Part shown: positions 19,192-28,456 of the stretch, piece after piece
Layout of the letters: each line of letters begins with the position of its first letter
Position numbering within the stretch: the stretch's first letter is position 1
DNA from: Achromobacter sp. MFA1 R4
GTDB taxonomy: Bacteria > Pseudomonadota > Gammaproteobacteria > Burkholderiales > Burkholderiaceae_B
Reading direction: 5' to 3'
Length of the DNA stretch: 64,000 nt
NCBI RefSeq assembly: GCF_900156745.1
Contig: NZ_LT707065.1
Location: 3,224,001 to 3,288,000 of the forward strand
Notes under the pieces: model-generated
What the model was told of the DNA's origin: nothing
Seen by the model: only the letters and a program-made list of their open reading frames with translations
The model's database searches: none
Position numbers and translations under genes: made by a program

Positions 19192-20019
19192 TCACTTTTT
19201 GAGTATTTCGTCCAGCGCCTTCAGCACCAGCTCGCTCGTGCCGTGCAGGCTGGTCGCGAAAACCGCATAGACGACCACCAACAGCGCCAGCGCGCCCACC
19301 CATGGCGTCCACCACGGCCACAGCCGGCCCACCCGATAACGGCTGGACACGATGTTTTCCTGTGCGTCGGTCAGGGCCTCCGGCGTTTCTCCCCGCATCG
19401 CCCGCAGTTCCCGGTGCAGTTTGGTAATAATCGACTGGAGCGCTTCGACCTGATTATGTTGCATGCCGTATTTGCCTTTGAATCCCAGGCACAGGCACAG
19501 GTATTTGAATTCCAGCACGTCGCGGTATTTGGCCGGGTCCATCATCATGCGCGAAAGCACCGTGAAGAACTTTTCCCCGCCCCAGGTTTCGTTGTGATTC
19601 ACGCTGAGCAGCGACCGCTCGGCCCAGCGCGAATGCGCGCCCCACGGCGTGCCCATGACCGCCTCGTCGATGAAGGTGCACAGCGCATAGCGATAGGCGA
19701 GCTGCGTGGCGCTGTCATAGCCGTGCTGGCGGATTTCTTCGTCCAGTGCGGAAATCTGGTCGCGCACGGCGCCGTATAACTGTTCGATGCCTTCGTAGGC
19801 GTCAAGCTTGCGCAGGCGGATGACCAGTCCGAATAACGGCAGCGCCCCGTCCACCAGGGGGTTGTAGCCGTGTCCGCGAAGCTGGAATCCCAGATCGGCG
19901 TCGCGGTCTATATTCTCGATGGTGTCGAACGCGATTATTCCTTTCTGGTCGATCACCGCGACGGGACTGGTGCGCAAAAATCCGCCAGGACCGGAATGGG
20001 CATTCTTGATGGGTTTCAT
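19192..20019 (-). CDS. tssL: Type VI secretion membrane-complex protein TssL (DotU/IcmH)
   Basis: A 275-residue inner-membrane protein of the TssJLM trans-envelope complex. The cytoplasmic DotU domain is recognisable from NPLVDGALPLFGLVIRLR, YRYALCTFIDEAVMGTPWGAHSRWAERSLLSVNHNETWGGEKFF and EFKYLCLCLGFKGKYG. It is followed by a single C-terminal membrane segment (WPWWTPWVGALALLVVVYAVFA) and a short periplasmic tail. It lacks the OmpA-like peptidoglycan-binding extension found in some TssL proteins. AGGAG precedes the ATG at 20019, which lies one base after the tssK stop. Last gene of the leftward operon. Confidence 0.95.
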   Translation of the reverse strand: MKPIKNAHSGPGGFLRTSPVAVIDQKGIIAFDTIENIDRDADLGFQLRGHGYNPLVDGALPLFGLVIRLRKLDAYEGIEQLYGAVRDQISALDEEIRQHGYDSATQLAYRYALCTFIDEAVMGTPWGAHSRWAERSLLSVNHNETWGGEKFFTVLSRMMMDPAKYRDVLEFKYLCLCLGFKGKYGMQHNQVEALQSIITKLHRELRAMRGETPEALTDAQENIVSSRYRVGRLWPWWTPWVGALALLVVVYAVFATSLHGTSELVLKALDEILKK

Positions 20020-20020
20020 G

Positions 20021-21358
20021 TCATTGGCTCCTGATTGCCCAGAACTGCAATTCCATTTCTGGATAGTCCCCCGCAATGTGGAAACCAAAGCCGGCGGTCT
20101 CGCGCATCATCTGCCAGCTCGGGTGGCTGCGGTCGAACTGGAAGTACGTGAATCCGGCATGAAAGGGCAGATGCCGGGGCGCGACGGGCAGGGGCAAGAG
20201 GGGGATGCCGGGAAGCTGCAGGCTGACCAGTTCGCCCAGCCTTTCCATCGATGTCACCTTCGCCTGCTGCACGAACTGCTGCCGCAGCTTGTCCAGCGGC
20301 ATGCGCGCACGCACGGCCAGGATGAAATCGGCCTCGGCATACAGGCGCCGGTCGTGCACCGCCGCGGTCAGCACGCCGTACTGCTGGCGCTCGATGGGCA
20401 GCGATACGGCGCGGGGCTGCAGCACGGTGCTCAGCGCGCGGCGCAGCGTCTCTTCGAGCACGCGGAACGAGGCGCGCGGGTCGTCGTGCTGGTAGGCCGG
20501 ATACTCCTGGGGCAGGCGGCCTTCGTCGGTAAACGTGACCAGCTCGCCGCAGGCCTGGCTGAACGCGATGTAAAGCTGTTCCGGGTGGACGCGCCTTAAT
20601 CGGGACAGGTGCAGGAACAAGGGGTGCAGGCGGTTGAGCACCAGCAGCAGATTGAAATCGGTCACATCGGCCACGCCAGCCTGGCCGGGCGAGCCGATGC
20701 GCTCGGCGATGTTCTTCGCGCGCTCTCGCATCAGCCCGGCAATTTCCCCGAGATAGCGCTTGAGCGGAGGAATCGCGTTCAGCGAAATGCCGGTGGGATA
20801 GAACGTCTCGTCCAGCAACAGGCTGCCGTCGGGCCGCCGGTCCAGCAGGCGGCACAGGGCAATGCCGGTAAACGCGCTGCGGTCGTCGCGCTCCAGCGCC
20901 AATTGCAGGTTCAACGCGGCCAGGTTCATGGGCACGTAGTCGCCTTCCTGGCTGTGCGTGTCGCGGACCTCTTCGCTGCGCGTCACGTAGCGGGCATTGG
21001 CGTAGGTGTCGGGCCATTGCACCTCCAGCACGCCGTCGGAGCGCAGCGGCAGGGTCAGGTACACCGTCTGGTTGACGGCCGACGCGTCGGTGATGGGCAG
21101 GGGCACGGGCGGCGGCTGATCGTTGGGGATGTCGAACACGCTCCCGTCCGGCATGACGCCGCGCGCGCGCACGATCGCGATCTTGCCGAAGCTCAGGTAC
21201 TCCTGGTTGAGCTCCAGCTCGCTGAAGCCATAGAGGTGCTCGCTGACGCCGTTCACGCGCTGGTTGACGTGATGCTCGGCGGCGCGGGCGTGCTGCTGGA
21301 AATGCTGGGGCTTGACGAAAAGCCCCTCGCTCCAGATAACGGGATTGCGTGATGTCAT
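20021..21358 (-). CDS. tssK: Type VI secretion baseplate protein TssK
   Basis: The 445-residue protein begins NPVIWSEGLFVKPQHFQQHARAAEHHVN, the TssK N-terminal signature, and ends with the C-terminal domain that contacts the membrane complex (HPSWQMMRETAGFGFHIAGDYPEMELQFWAI). TssK trimers link the TssEFG baseplate to TssL and TssM. The ATG at 21358 overlaps the tssJ stop by four bases (ATGA), indicating translational coupling. The 41 residues upstream in the same frame belong to non-coding overlap with tssJ. Confidence 0.96.
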   Translation of the reverse strand: MTSRNPVIWSEGLFVKPQHFQQHARAAEHHVNQRVNGVSEHLYGFSELELNQEYLSFGKIAIVRARGVMPDGSVFDIPNDQPPPVPLPITDASAVNQTVYLTLPLRSDGVLEVQWPDTYANARYVTRSEEVRDTHSQEGDYVPMNLAALNLQLALERDDRSAFTGIALCRLLDRRPDGSLLLDETFYPTGISLNAIPPLKRYLGEIAGLMRERAKNIAERIGSPGQAGVADVTDFNLLLVLNRLHPLFLHLSRLRRVHPEQLYIAFSQACGELVTFTDEGRLPQEYPAYQHDDPRASFRVLEETLRRALSTVLQPRAVSLPIERQQYGVLTAAVHDRRLYAEADFILAVRARMPLDKLRQQFVQQAKVTSMERLGELVSLQLPGIPLLPLPVAPRHLPFHAGFTYFQFDRSHPSWQMMRETAGFGFHIAGDYPEMELQFWAIRSQ

Positions 21359-22365
21359 GGTTGGGGACTCGAAGGCGAGGGGCGGCGGCTTTCGTCGGTA
21401 ATGGCGACGCGGGTACCGCGCAGGGTCAGCAGCAGGGCGTATTTGCGCCCTTTTGGCTCGATCCGGAAGGCCTGCTTCCACACGGCGCCATTCTGTTCAT
21501 GGAAGTCGGCCACGATGGCGACGTAGCGCGTGTCCTCCTGGATGCGCGCGAAATCGATGTACTTGAACTGTCCTGGCTGCAGGACATAGTCGTCCTCGGT
21601 CACGAACGTGGTGCCCAGCGCCTTCTTCAGGTCCCGCGCCAGCAGCAGCGGGTCCGCGTTCAGCAGGAGCGAATCATCCTTGAGCTGCAGCACTTTGAAT
21701 GCGATGGGCGTGGCCATGCTGCGCGCCGGCGCGGCCGGCTCCGTGAATGCGTGGCTCGTGCCCTGGCTGTACTGGCCCAGACCGCGCTCCAGGCCCTGCG
21801 CGTCCGCATCGGCCTCGTCCCCGCTCTCGAGCGCCAGCGGCAACGGCGCGCGCGTCACGCCCTGGTTCGCCAGCGCCGGGCCAGCGCCGAACCGGCGGTT
21901 GGGCAGGTAGTGAGGCGACGCGGCGAGCGCCTCGGGCAGCGGCGCGGGGGCCGCGGCGGCCTTGGGCTGCGCGATGCGAGACGATCCCCGATCGACGCGG
22001 CTGAGCGGCTGCGACGCGGGCGCGGTGTCTTCCAGCTCGTCCAGCAGGCCGCGCAGGCCGGCGATCAGCTCGCGCCGGCTGCCTGATTTGAGATTGACCT
22101 CGAAGGGGCCCTCGCCACTGTCGCGCGCGAGCGCGGCAGCCGCGGGCGAGTCGATCGGCTGCGGCGCGGGGGCGCTTTCGGGGTTGGGGTTGACGTCTTC
22201 GGCGGCGAACAGGCTCAGGCCGATCTGGCTGGGCTGATCGTCGGGCGCGCCCACCGGGATCGATGGGTCCATCAGGATCTGCCCGGTCTTGGTCAGGACC
22301 TCGCCCACCGAGCCGCACCCGGCCAGCAGGCTGCACGCCAGCCCGAGGGGAACCAGGCGCCTCAT
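21355..22365 (-). CDS. tssJ: Type VI secretion outer-membrane lipoprotein TssJ, with long insert
   Basis: The N-terminus MRRLVPLGLACSLLAGC is a lipoprotein signal with the lipidated Cys at residue 17. The start of the mature region and the C-terminal part (AFKVLQLKDDSLLLNADPLLLARDLKKALG...YVAIVADFHEQNGAVWKQAFRIE) match TssJ, which anchors TssM to the outer membrane. Between them lies a Pro/Ala-rich, low-complexity stretch of about 150 residues (roughly 65-220). That makes the protein 336 residues long, against about 150-200 for typical TssJ. It overlaps tagH and tssK by four bases each. Confidence 0.88.
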   Translation of the reverse strand: MRRLVPLGLACSLLAGCGSVGEVLTKTGQILMDPSIPVGAPDDQPSQIGLSLFAAEDVNPNPESAPAPQPIDSPAAAALARDSGEGPFEVNLKSGSRRELIAGLRGLLDELEDTAPASQPLSRVDRGSSRIAQPKAAAAPAPLPEALAASPHYLPNRRFGAGPALANQGVTRAPLPLALESGDEADADAQGLERGLGQYSQGTSHAFTEPAAPARSMATPIAFKVLQLKDDSLLLNADPLLLARDLKKALGTTFVTEDDYVLQPGQFKYIDFARIQEDTRYVAIVADFHEQNGAVWKQAFRIEPKGRKYALLLTLRGTRVAITDESRRPSPSSPQP

Positions 22366-23726
22366 TGGGCCTCCGCGCGCAGTGCGCGGTCATAGGCCTG
22401 CGCAAAGATTTCCCAGAAAAGCTTTTCGAACCCGCGTTGGCGCGCCGAGCTGAGTTCATCGTAGTAATGGGCATACATGCGCCACGCCCAATCGCCGTCG
22501 TCGCCCTGCGCCGGCTGGTCGGGACGATAGCGGCGAAAACGCTGCAGCAGGTGCTCGGGCGAGAAGGCGTGCAGCAGGGCTTCCAGCCCGGACTCGATGC
22601 CCTTGACCACCGACGCCTGGTGCAGCTTCAGTTGCGTCATGCTTTCTTCGACCGCGGCCATGGGCGACAGATGCACGACGCTGCGCTTGCTGGAGAACAT
22701 GGCGCGCAGGGTGTCCGGATAGCTCTGGCCAAGGCGCAGTGGATTGTCTTCGATGGGCTGCAGGGTCAGCGCGTTCATCGCCATGCGCGGCGCCGGGTCC
22801 GCCCCGGCGCCGTACAGCGCGGCAATGCCGCGTATGGCCGCGCCCAGCGCCTGCCCGGCTTCGAGCAGCAGGGTCCGGCTGGCCGGGGTATCCAGATCGT
22901 CGAGCGCAATGCCCATGCCCTGCAGCAGCGCCGCGGCCGCCTGCGGCGTATCGCCGGCCGCCTCGGGCGATGCGGCCGTCCAGGCCGGGTCGGAAAGATA
23001 ATGTTCGCGTGACTGCGGCATGCGGAAATCTCCAGTAGGGGTCTTGGGCGAGCCGGCGACCGCGGCATAGCGGGTGGAGGCCAGGTCCGGTTGGGTGGGC
23101 ACATGGGCCGCGTACGGCTTGAGTGCGTCAGCGGCGTCGGGCGACATCGGCGCGGCCGACGCCGCCTGTTCCGCGGCATCCAGGGCGCGCAACGGGTCCA
23201 GGTCGGCGTGGGGATCGTGCGGCGCAGCCAGGGCCCGGAAGACGGCGTCCTGCGCAGGCGCGCCGCCTTCCCGCTCGAATACGTAGCGGTCCCGTGGCAA
23301 ATCGTCCATGCCGCCGCCCTGGTCGTTGAGGATTTCGCTCACCTCGTACTGCGCAAGGTGGCGGGACGCGTCCGGCAGCGCGTGCTGCGCATCGTGCAGG
23401 TGCACGGCAACCTGATAGGGGCCGATGTGCAGGATGTCGCCGTCGCTCAGGCGTGCGCCGACCTGTGCGCCCAACGGATCGCGCGCGCCGTTGACATGGG
23501 TTAGGCCCGAACGGTCGATCACGCAGAAGGCGCCGTCGCTGTGGCGGATTTCGCAGTGGACCGGCTGCACGCGGCCGGCCTTGTCGACCAGCGTCCAGCT
23601 CGCGCCGTGGCTGCCGATGGTGCCGCCGGCGATGCCGAACCGGTGCCGGGGCGTGCTGCCATGCTGCAGCGCCTGGGGATTGGCGACGACGAGCGCGATG
23701 CCGCACTCGGAGGGGGCGGGTGTCAT
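22362..23726 (-). CDS. tagH: FHA-domain type VI secretion protein TagH
   Basis: A 454-residue cytoplasmic protein. The N-terminal FHA domain (about residues 25-110) contains GTIGSHGASWTLVD, VQPVHCEIRHSDGAFCVIDRSGLTHVNG and LSDGDILHIGPYQVAV, the phosphothreonine-binding fold. The C-terminal domain (about 270-450, ending KLFWEIFAQAYDRALR) is the conserved TagH/ImpI part. FHA proteins act in threonine-phosphorylation control of type VI assembly in Pseudomonas, but no PpkA kinase or PppA phosphatase gene is present here, so phosphorylation control is open. It overlaps tssG and tssJ by four bases. Confidence 0.9.
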   Translation of the reverse strand: MTPAPSECGIALVVANPQALQHGSTPRHRFGIAGGTIGSHGASWTLVDKAGRVQPVHCEIRHSDGAFCVIDRSGLTHVNGARDPLGAQVGARLSDGDILHIGPYQVAVHLHDAQHALPDASRHLAQYEVSEILNDQGGGMDDLPRDRYVFEREGGAPAQDAVFRALAAPHDPHADLDPLRALDAAEQAASAAPMSPDAADALKPYAAHVPTQPDLASTRYAAVAGSPKTPTGDFRMPQSREHYLSDPAWTAASPEAAGDTPQAAAALLQGMGIALDDLDTPASRTLLLEAGQALGAAIRGIAALYGAGADPAPRMAMNALTLQPIEDNPLRLGQSYPDTLRAMFSSKRSVVHLSPMAAVEESMTQLKLHQASVVKGIESGLEALLHAFSPEHLLQRFRRYRPDQPAQGDDGDWAWRMYAHYYDELSSARQRGFEKLFWEIFAQAYDRALRAEAQ

Positions 23727-24742
23727 AGGCGCGCCTTTATTCTGACGTGGGAGGACCGGCGCACGACCGTGTGCGCGACAAAGCTCGTCCAGCCCAGATG
23801 GGCGCCGCTGGCGCGCCCCAGGTTGAACGGCGGCACTTCTTCCTGACGCAGGCCCAGGTCCAGGTCATAGGCGGCGGGGTCGCGCAACAGGAAGTCGATC
23901 AGCTTGCGCAGACGCTCGAAGTTCTCGCCGCTGGGCAGGAATTCGCGAAAGCGCCGCTGGTCGAGGTCGGGAATGACGATGGTGAACTTGCTGTAGCGCG
24001 TGCGCACGCGGCTGCCGATGACAAAGGTGTCGCCCAGCACCCCGTTGCGTTCGCCCAGCGCGAGCCGCTGTCCCGGCGTGATGTGCATGTACCGGGGTTC
24101 AAATTCGCGGATATGCACTGTCTTCAAATCAAAGCAGTGCGCGATGATGCCCGCGACGACCTGCGCGGAACGGCTGCGGCCCGCAATCGCGCCCGCATAG
24201 CTCAGCAACCGGCTCCAGGCGATGGGCGTCACGCCACGCAACTCGACGTCGCCCAGCCCCACCATGGCAAAGACATAGCGCGAGAACCGGTCCTGCGCCT
24301 CGCGCCGGAATCGCACGTAGTACCGGTATTTGCGCCACGCGTGATGCAGCAGCGTCAGCAGCCGGTGGTGAAAGAAGTCCAGGAATGCCGGCCGTATGCC
24401 GACGCCCTGGCCGTATTCGTAGGCCAGGCGGTCCAGGTAGTGGCCGGGCAAGGGAGAATCCGGCCCGTGCAGGCCGAAGAACGTCGCCTGCACGCGGTAG
24501 TCGCTGCTGGCCGATGCGGGCATCCGTTCGGCCAGCGAGACGTCCGAAGCGGGAAAGCCCAGTCCAGCATAGCTGCTCAGGCGGACGCGCTGACGCTCCG
24601 GTTCCGCGCTCTCGGGCGCCTCCAGATTGTCGTCGTGCAAGCCGTGCAGTTGCTCGAGCAGGCGGAAGAAGTCGTAGTTCTTCGCGTCGGCCAGCAGATG
24701 GTCGGCTAGATCAACGGTTGTTTGCCGGTCTGCAGTGGCCAT
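23723..24742 (-). CDS. tssG: Type VI secretion baseplate protein TssG
   Basis: The 339-residue baseplate wedge protein shows the family N-terminus (NYDFFRLLEQLHGL) and FFGLHGPDSPLPGHYLDRL...FLDFFHHRLLTLLHHAWRKYRYYVRF, and ends with LGWTSFVAHT. It assembles with TssF and TssE around the VgrG spike. Its ATG at 24742 lies 37 bases inside tssF; a start inside tssF is common in this operon order. It overlaps tagH by four bases. Confidence 0.95.
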   Translation of the reverse strand: MATADRQTTVDLADHLLADAKNYDFFRLLEQLHGLHDDNLEAPESAEPERQRVRLSSYAGLGFPASDVSLAERMPASASSDYRVQATFFGLHGPDSPLPGHYLDRLAYEYGQGVGIRPAFLDFFHHRLLTLLHHAWRKYRYYVRFRREAQDRFSRYVFAMVGLGDVELRGVTPIAWSRLLSYAGAIAGRSRSAQVVAGIIAHCFDLKTVHIREFEPRYMHITPGQRLALGERNGVLGDTFVIGSRVRTRYSKFTIVIPDLDQRRFREFLPSGENFERLRKLIDFLLRDPAAYDLDLGLRQEEVPPFNLGRASGAHLGWTSFVAHTVVRRSSHVRIKARL

Positions 24743-26472
24743 TCGTAGTGCTCGTTGTTGCCGGTGTTGGTCGCTTCCAGCAGATGAAAGGAATTGATGC
24801 TCGCGTACAGGGCAAGAAAGTGGCTGAGTACGGTGCCAAAGAGATACAGGTCGCCTTCACACAGGAAGGCCTGCGGGTCCAGCCTGATGCGGGTTTTCAG
24901 CCCGCGGATCGGCAGGCCCTTCATCAGCAGGTCGGTGGGCGTGGTGACGGCGTCCTCGATTCCGTCCAGCCGCTTGCGGGTGGCGCGCGCGCGCTGGATG
25001 TCGTGCAGCGCGGCGAAGTCGTAGCCGCGCAGGACCGCCTTGAGCGGTTCCGTGGACAGCAGCGACAGGTAGTTGAGCGACAGGTTGGAAATGAGCGTCC
25101 ATTGCAGTTCCCCGTCCAGCACAGGGCGATAGGAAGGCGTCGGGCGCGTGACGTTGCTGTAGCTCGCAAACGTGGGCGTGGTCTGGGTTTGCAGGCAGAT
25201 GTCGCCTACGCCCAGGGCTAGCGGAAGATCCTTGTTGGTGCACGTCAGCGCCAGGGAGACCGTCTCGTCCTCGTCGATGTAGTCGGTCTCGTCGCTGCGG
25301 ATGAACGACACGCGATGCAGCACCCCGTCCGAGGCCAGCGCCTTCTCGATCCGCGTGCGGTAGTAGAGCGCCGAGCGGCCCTGCGCGTGCTCGATCTCGT
25401 GCTGCAGGGATTCGAAGGGATGAAAGGTGCGCAGGAATTTTCCGCGTTGCCCATCGGTCTTGCGATGCCAGCCGCTCACGTCGTCGATGCTGAAGATCTC
25501 GTAGGCGTCGGGCCGCTGTCCGCCTGGCACGATCCGCTGTTCGGCAAGGCGTCCGTTCAGGTTGATGGGCTCGGCGTCATGCGCGAACAGGTTCACGGCC
25601 GGCGTGCAATACAGCATCAGGTCGCCGTTGCGCAGCCGTATGTCGGCCGGCATGGGGCGATTGAAATGGAATTCGATCCGGACGGCGCTGGTGCTCTGCG
25701 CCGGCCACAGCGAACGCAGCCCCGTCAGGCTGAAGAATTGGAAGCGGCGCGGAAAGATGAAGTATTCCTGCAGAATCCGATACCCGTCGAAGACGTTCTT
25801 GGGATACGGCAGCAATGCTTCATCGGCGGAGAAGCCGGGAAAGCTGACCTGGCGCGGCGACAGCCGACGCGTCTGCCCGTCGACCTCGACCCGTATCTCG
25901 CCCAGGTAGCGCGACAGCCACAGGTACAGGGTGAGGGCGGTCGTGTCGTCTCCGCTCAGGTGGAAATCCAACTGGTCGCAGTCGAAGCTGTCCAGCGCAT
26001 TGCCCGCCATGGGCGCCAGGTCGACGCGCACGATGGACTTTTCGCGCGTGTGCGCATCGCTGACGTCCTGGATCCGCAGCGGATAGATCGTGACGTCCGA
26101 GCAGGTGCGGAATTCGCAGCGCATGCCCTCGACGGGCCGGGACAGGACCTGCGTGCCCTTGGGGATCACCTGCCGCGTCGTGATGGCGCGGTCGATCGGA
26201 TCGAAGCGCATGATGGTCACGCTGGGCAACGGACGCAGGTAATTCGGCCACAAGAGCTGCAGCAGCGAATGCGTCAGTTCGGGAAGGTCGTCCTCGATCT
26301 TCAGGCGCAACTTGGCGGTGAGGAACGCGAAGCCTTCCAGCAGCCGCTCCACGTCGGGATCGGCCGCCTCGTCGCCCAGGAACTGGGAGAGCTGTGGATT
26401 GTCGCGCGCGAACTCGCGGCCGAGCCGGCGCAGGTAATCCATTTCTTCGCGGAATTTTCCCCGCAACGGCAT
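24706..26472 (-). CDS. tssF: Type VI secretion baseplate protein TssF
   Basis: The 588-residue TssF is a central baseplate wedge component. Family features include the N-terminal YLRRLGREFARDNPQLSQFLG, DPDVERLLEGFAFLTAKLRLKIEDDLPELTHSLLQLLWPNYLRPLPS and FPRRFQFFSLTGL. The C-terminal region reads GDLYLFGTVLSHFLALYASINSFHLLEA. The gene lies 26 bases after tssE in the operon. Length is normal for the family. Confidence 0.96.
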   Translation of the reverse strand: MPLRGKFREEMDYLRRLGREFARDNPQLSQFLGDEAADPDVERLLEGFAFLTAKLRLKIEDDLPELTHSLLQLLWPNYLRPLPSVTIMRFDPIDRAITTRQVIPKGTQVLSRPVEGMRCEFRTCSDVTIYPLRIQDVSDAHTREKSIVRVDLAPMAGNALDSFDCDQLDFHLSGDDTTALTLYLWLSRYLGEIRVEVDGQTRRLSPRQVSFPGFSADEALLPYPKNVFDGYRILQEYFIFPRRFQFFSLTGLRSLWPAQSTSAVRIEFHFNRPMPADIRLRNGDLMLYCTPAVNLFAHDAEPINLNGRLAEQRIVPGGQRPDAYEIFSIDDVSGWHRKTDGQRGKFLRTFHPFESLQHEIEHAQGRSALYYRTRIEKALASDGVLHRVSFIRSDETDYIDEDETVSLALTCTNKDLPLALGVGDICLQTQTTPTFASYSNVTRPTPSYRPVLDGELQWTLISNLSLNYLSLLSTEPLKAVLRGYDFAALHDIQRARATRKRLDGIEDAVTTPTDLLMKGLPIRGLKTRIRLDPQAFLCEGDLYLFGTVLSHFLALYASINSFHLLEATNTGNNEHYEWPLQTGKQPLI

Positions 26473-26498
26473 GTTCTATGCGCCTCCTTGGGCGTTGG

Positions 26499-26927
26499 CT
26501 ATACGATCCGCGCGTATCGGTCCGGGCGGTGGATGATGAGGTCGATCTCCACCTGTTCCTCGGCGTTGGCCAGCGGCACCAGGCAGTCCAGGCGGAAGGT
26601 CAGGTCCAGCGGTCGCGCGCCGTCCGGGCGCGCATGCACCGCCAGCACCCGGACGCGGGGTTCGAACTCGGCCACGGACTGGCGGATGTCCTGGCTGATG
26701 CGCAGCAACAGGTCGGCGCTTCCGGTCGCGGCGTCGTTGAAGTCCAGCAGGCCCAGGCCAGGCGAACTTATCGAGCAGCCTCGCCGGCTGTTGAGGATGA
26801 GTTCGAGATGCCGCTTGATGGCGCGAATGCGCGCCGCCGCGGCGTCCTGGCGGGACCGGACGCGCCGCGGCGGCGCGTCCGGCTCCAGCCGCTCGAACAG
26901 GCTGCCCTGTCCCGATGACCTGGGCAT
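26499..26927 (-). CDS. tssE: Type VI secretion baseplate protein TssE (gp25-like)
   Basis: A 142-residue homologue of phage T4 gp25, which nucleates sheath polymerisation on the baseplate. It begins GQGSLFERLEPD and contains the gp25-type segment IKRHLELILNSRRGCSISSPGLGLLDFND and a C-terminal beta region ending IDLIIHRPDRYARIV. The gene starts six bases after the tssC stop. Confidence 0.93.
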   Translation of the reverse strand: MPRSSGQGSLFERLEPDAPPRRVRSRQDAAAARIRAIKRHLELILNSRRGCSISSPGLGLLDFNDAATGSADLLLRISQDIRQSVAEFEPRVRVLAVHARPDGARPLDLTFRLDCLVPLANAEEQVEIDLIIHRPDRYARIV

Positions 26928-26933
26928 GCCGCC

Positions 26934-28406
26934 TTACTCCTTGTCCAGGCGACCCACTAGCGACAACTCGAAGTTGGCGCCCATGTACTTGAAATGCGGC
27001 CGCACGGCCAGCGCCACCTGGTACCAGCCCGGATTGCCCGCGACATCCTGCACCTGCACTTTGGCGGCGCGCAGCGGGCGGCGGCTGCGCACGTCGGAGG
27101 ACGGGCTTTCCTGGTCGGCGATGTACTGCTTGAGCCATCCGTTGAGCTCGCGCTCCAGGTCCTGGCGCTCTTTCCAGCTGCCGATCTGCTCGCGCTGCAG
27201 CACTTTGATGTAGTGGGCGAGGCGGTTGATGATGAACATGTAGGGCAGTTGCGTGCCCAGCTTGTAGTTGGTCTGCGCGGCCTGGCCTTCGGGCGTCTTC
27301 TGGAAGAGCTTGGGCTTTTGCACCGAATTGGCCGAGAAGAACGCGGCGTTGTCGCTGTCCTTGCGCATGGTCAGGGGAATGAACCCCTCTTCGGACAATT
27401 CGAATTCCTTGCGGTCCGACACCAGCACTTCGGTGGGGATCTTGGCCTGCAACTGGCCCAGCGATTCGTACAGGTGCACCGGCAGGTCGTCGACGGCGCC
27501 GCCCGACTGCGGGCCGATGATGTTCGGGCACCAGCGGTACTTGGCGAAGCTGTCGGTGATGCGGCTGGCAAGCAGGTACGACGTGTTGCCCCACAGATAA
27601 TTCTCGTGGTCGCCGTCGATCGTTTCGCGGTACACGAAGCTGCGGGTCGGGTTTTCGAGGGGATCGTAGGGCTGGCGCAGTAGGAAACGCGGCATGGTCA
27701 GACCCAGGTAGCGCGCGTCTTCGGATTCGCGCAGGCCGCGCCACTTGGCAAAGCGCGGGCCTTCGAAGATGTCCTTGACCTCTTTCAGGTTCGGCAGGTC
27801 CTGGAAACTCTTGAGGTTCAGGAATTCGGCGCCCGCCGCCGCCAGGAACGGGGCGTGGGACATTGCGCCGACCGAGGCCGCGTAGCTGAGCAGCTTGATG
27901 TCGGGCGCGGACGGGCCGAACGTGTAGTTGCCCATGATGGCGGCTATCGGCTCGCCGCCGAACTGCCCGTATTCGGCCGTGTATACGTGTTTGTAAAGGC
28001 CGCTGCGCGTGATGTCGCCGCAGCTTTCGAAGTCATCCAGCAATTCGTCTTTCGTGACGTGCAGGATTTCGATCTTGATGTTCTCGCGGAAATCGGTGCG
28101 GTCGACCAGGAGCTTCAGGCCGCGCCACGCGGATTCGAGCTCCTGCAGCGGCTTCTGGTGAAGAATCGCATCCATCTGGTGGCCGATCTTGCGGTCGATC
28201 TCGGCGATCATCTGGTCGACCAGCTGCTTGTTGACCTGTTGCTCGCGTTCTTCGCTCTTGAGAATTTCGCCGATGAATGCCGCGACGCCGCGTTCGGCGA
28301 CCGCGTAACCCTCATGGGTGGGTTCGATTCGGGTTTGCGCCATGATCTGCTCGAGCAGTCCTTGGCTTTGTTTCATGTCCGGTGCAACGCTGGCTTGGGC
28401 CTTCAT
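26934..28406 (-). CDS. tssC: Type VI secretion contractile sheath large subunit TssC (VipB)
   Basis: The 490-residue large sheath subunit forms the contractile tube with TssB. The sequence is strongly conserved along its length: LESAWRGLKLLVDRTDFRENIKIEILHVTKDEL, YGQFGGEPIAAIMGNYTFGPSAPDIKLL, KWRGLRESEDARYLGLTMPRFLLR and FSANSVQKPK. AAGGA lies eight bases before the ATG. Fifty bases separate it from tssB. Sheath contraction drives the Hcp tube outwards, and ClpV (encoded divergently) disassembles it afterwards. Confidence 0.97.
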   Translation of the reverse strand: MKAQASVAPDMKQSQGLLEQIMAQTRIEPTHEGYAVAERGVAAFIGEILKSEEREQQVNKQLVDQMIAEIDRKIGHQMDAILHQKPLQELESAWRGLKLLVDRTDFRENIKIEILHVTKDELLDDFESCGDITRSGLYKHVYTAEYGQFGGEPIAAIMGNYTFGPSAPDIKLLSYAASVGAMSHAPFLAAAGAEFLNLKSFQDLPNLKEVKDIFEGPRFAKWRGLRESEDARYLGLTMPRFLLRQPYDPLENPTRSFVYRETIDGDHENYLWGNTSYLLASRITDSFAKYRWCPNIIGPQSGGAVDDLPVHLYESLGQLQAKIPTEVLVSDRKEFELSEEGFIPLTMRKDSDNAAFFSANSVQKPKLFQKTPEGQAAQTNYKLGTQLPYMFIINRLAHYIKVLQREQIGSWKERQDLERELNGWLKQYIADQESPSSDVRSRRPLRAAKVQVQDVAGNPGWYQVALAVRPHFKYMGANFELSLVGRLDKE

Positions 28407-28456
28407 GCGCTTGTCCTTTTATACCGAGGGGGCGGGGAGTGAAAAGGGGCGGAGGC

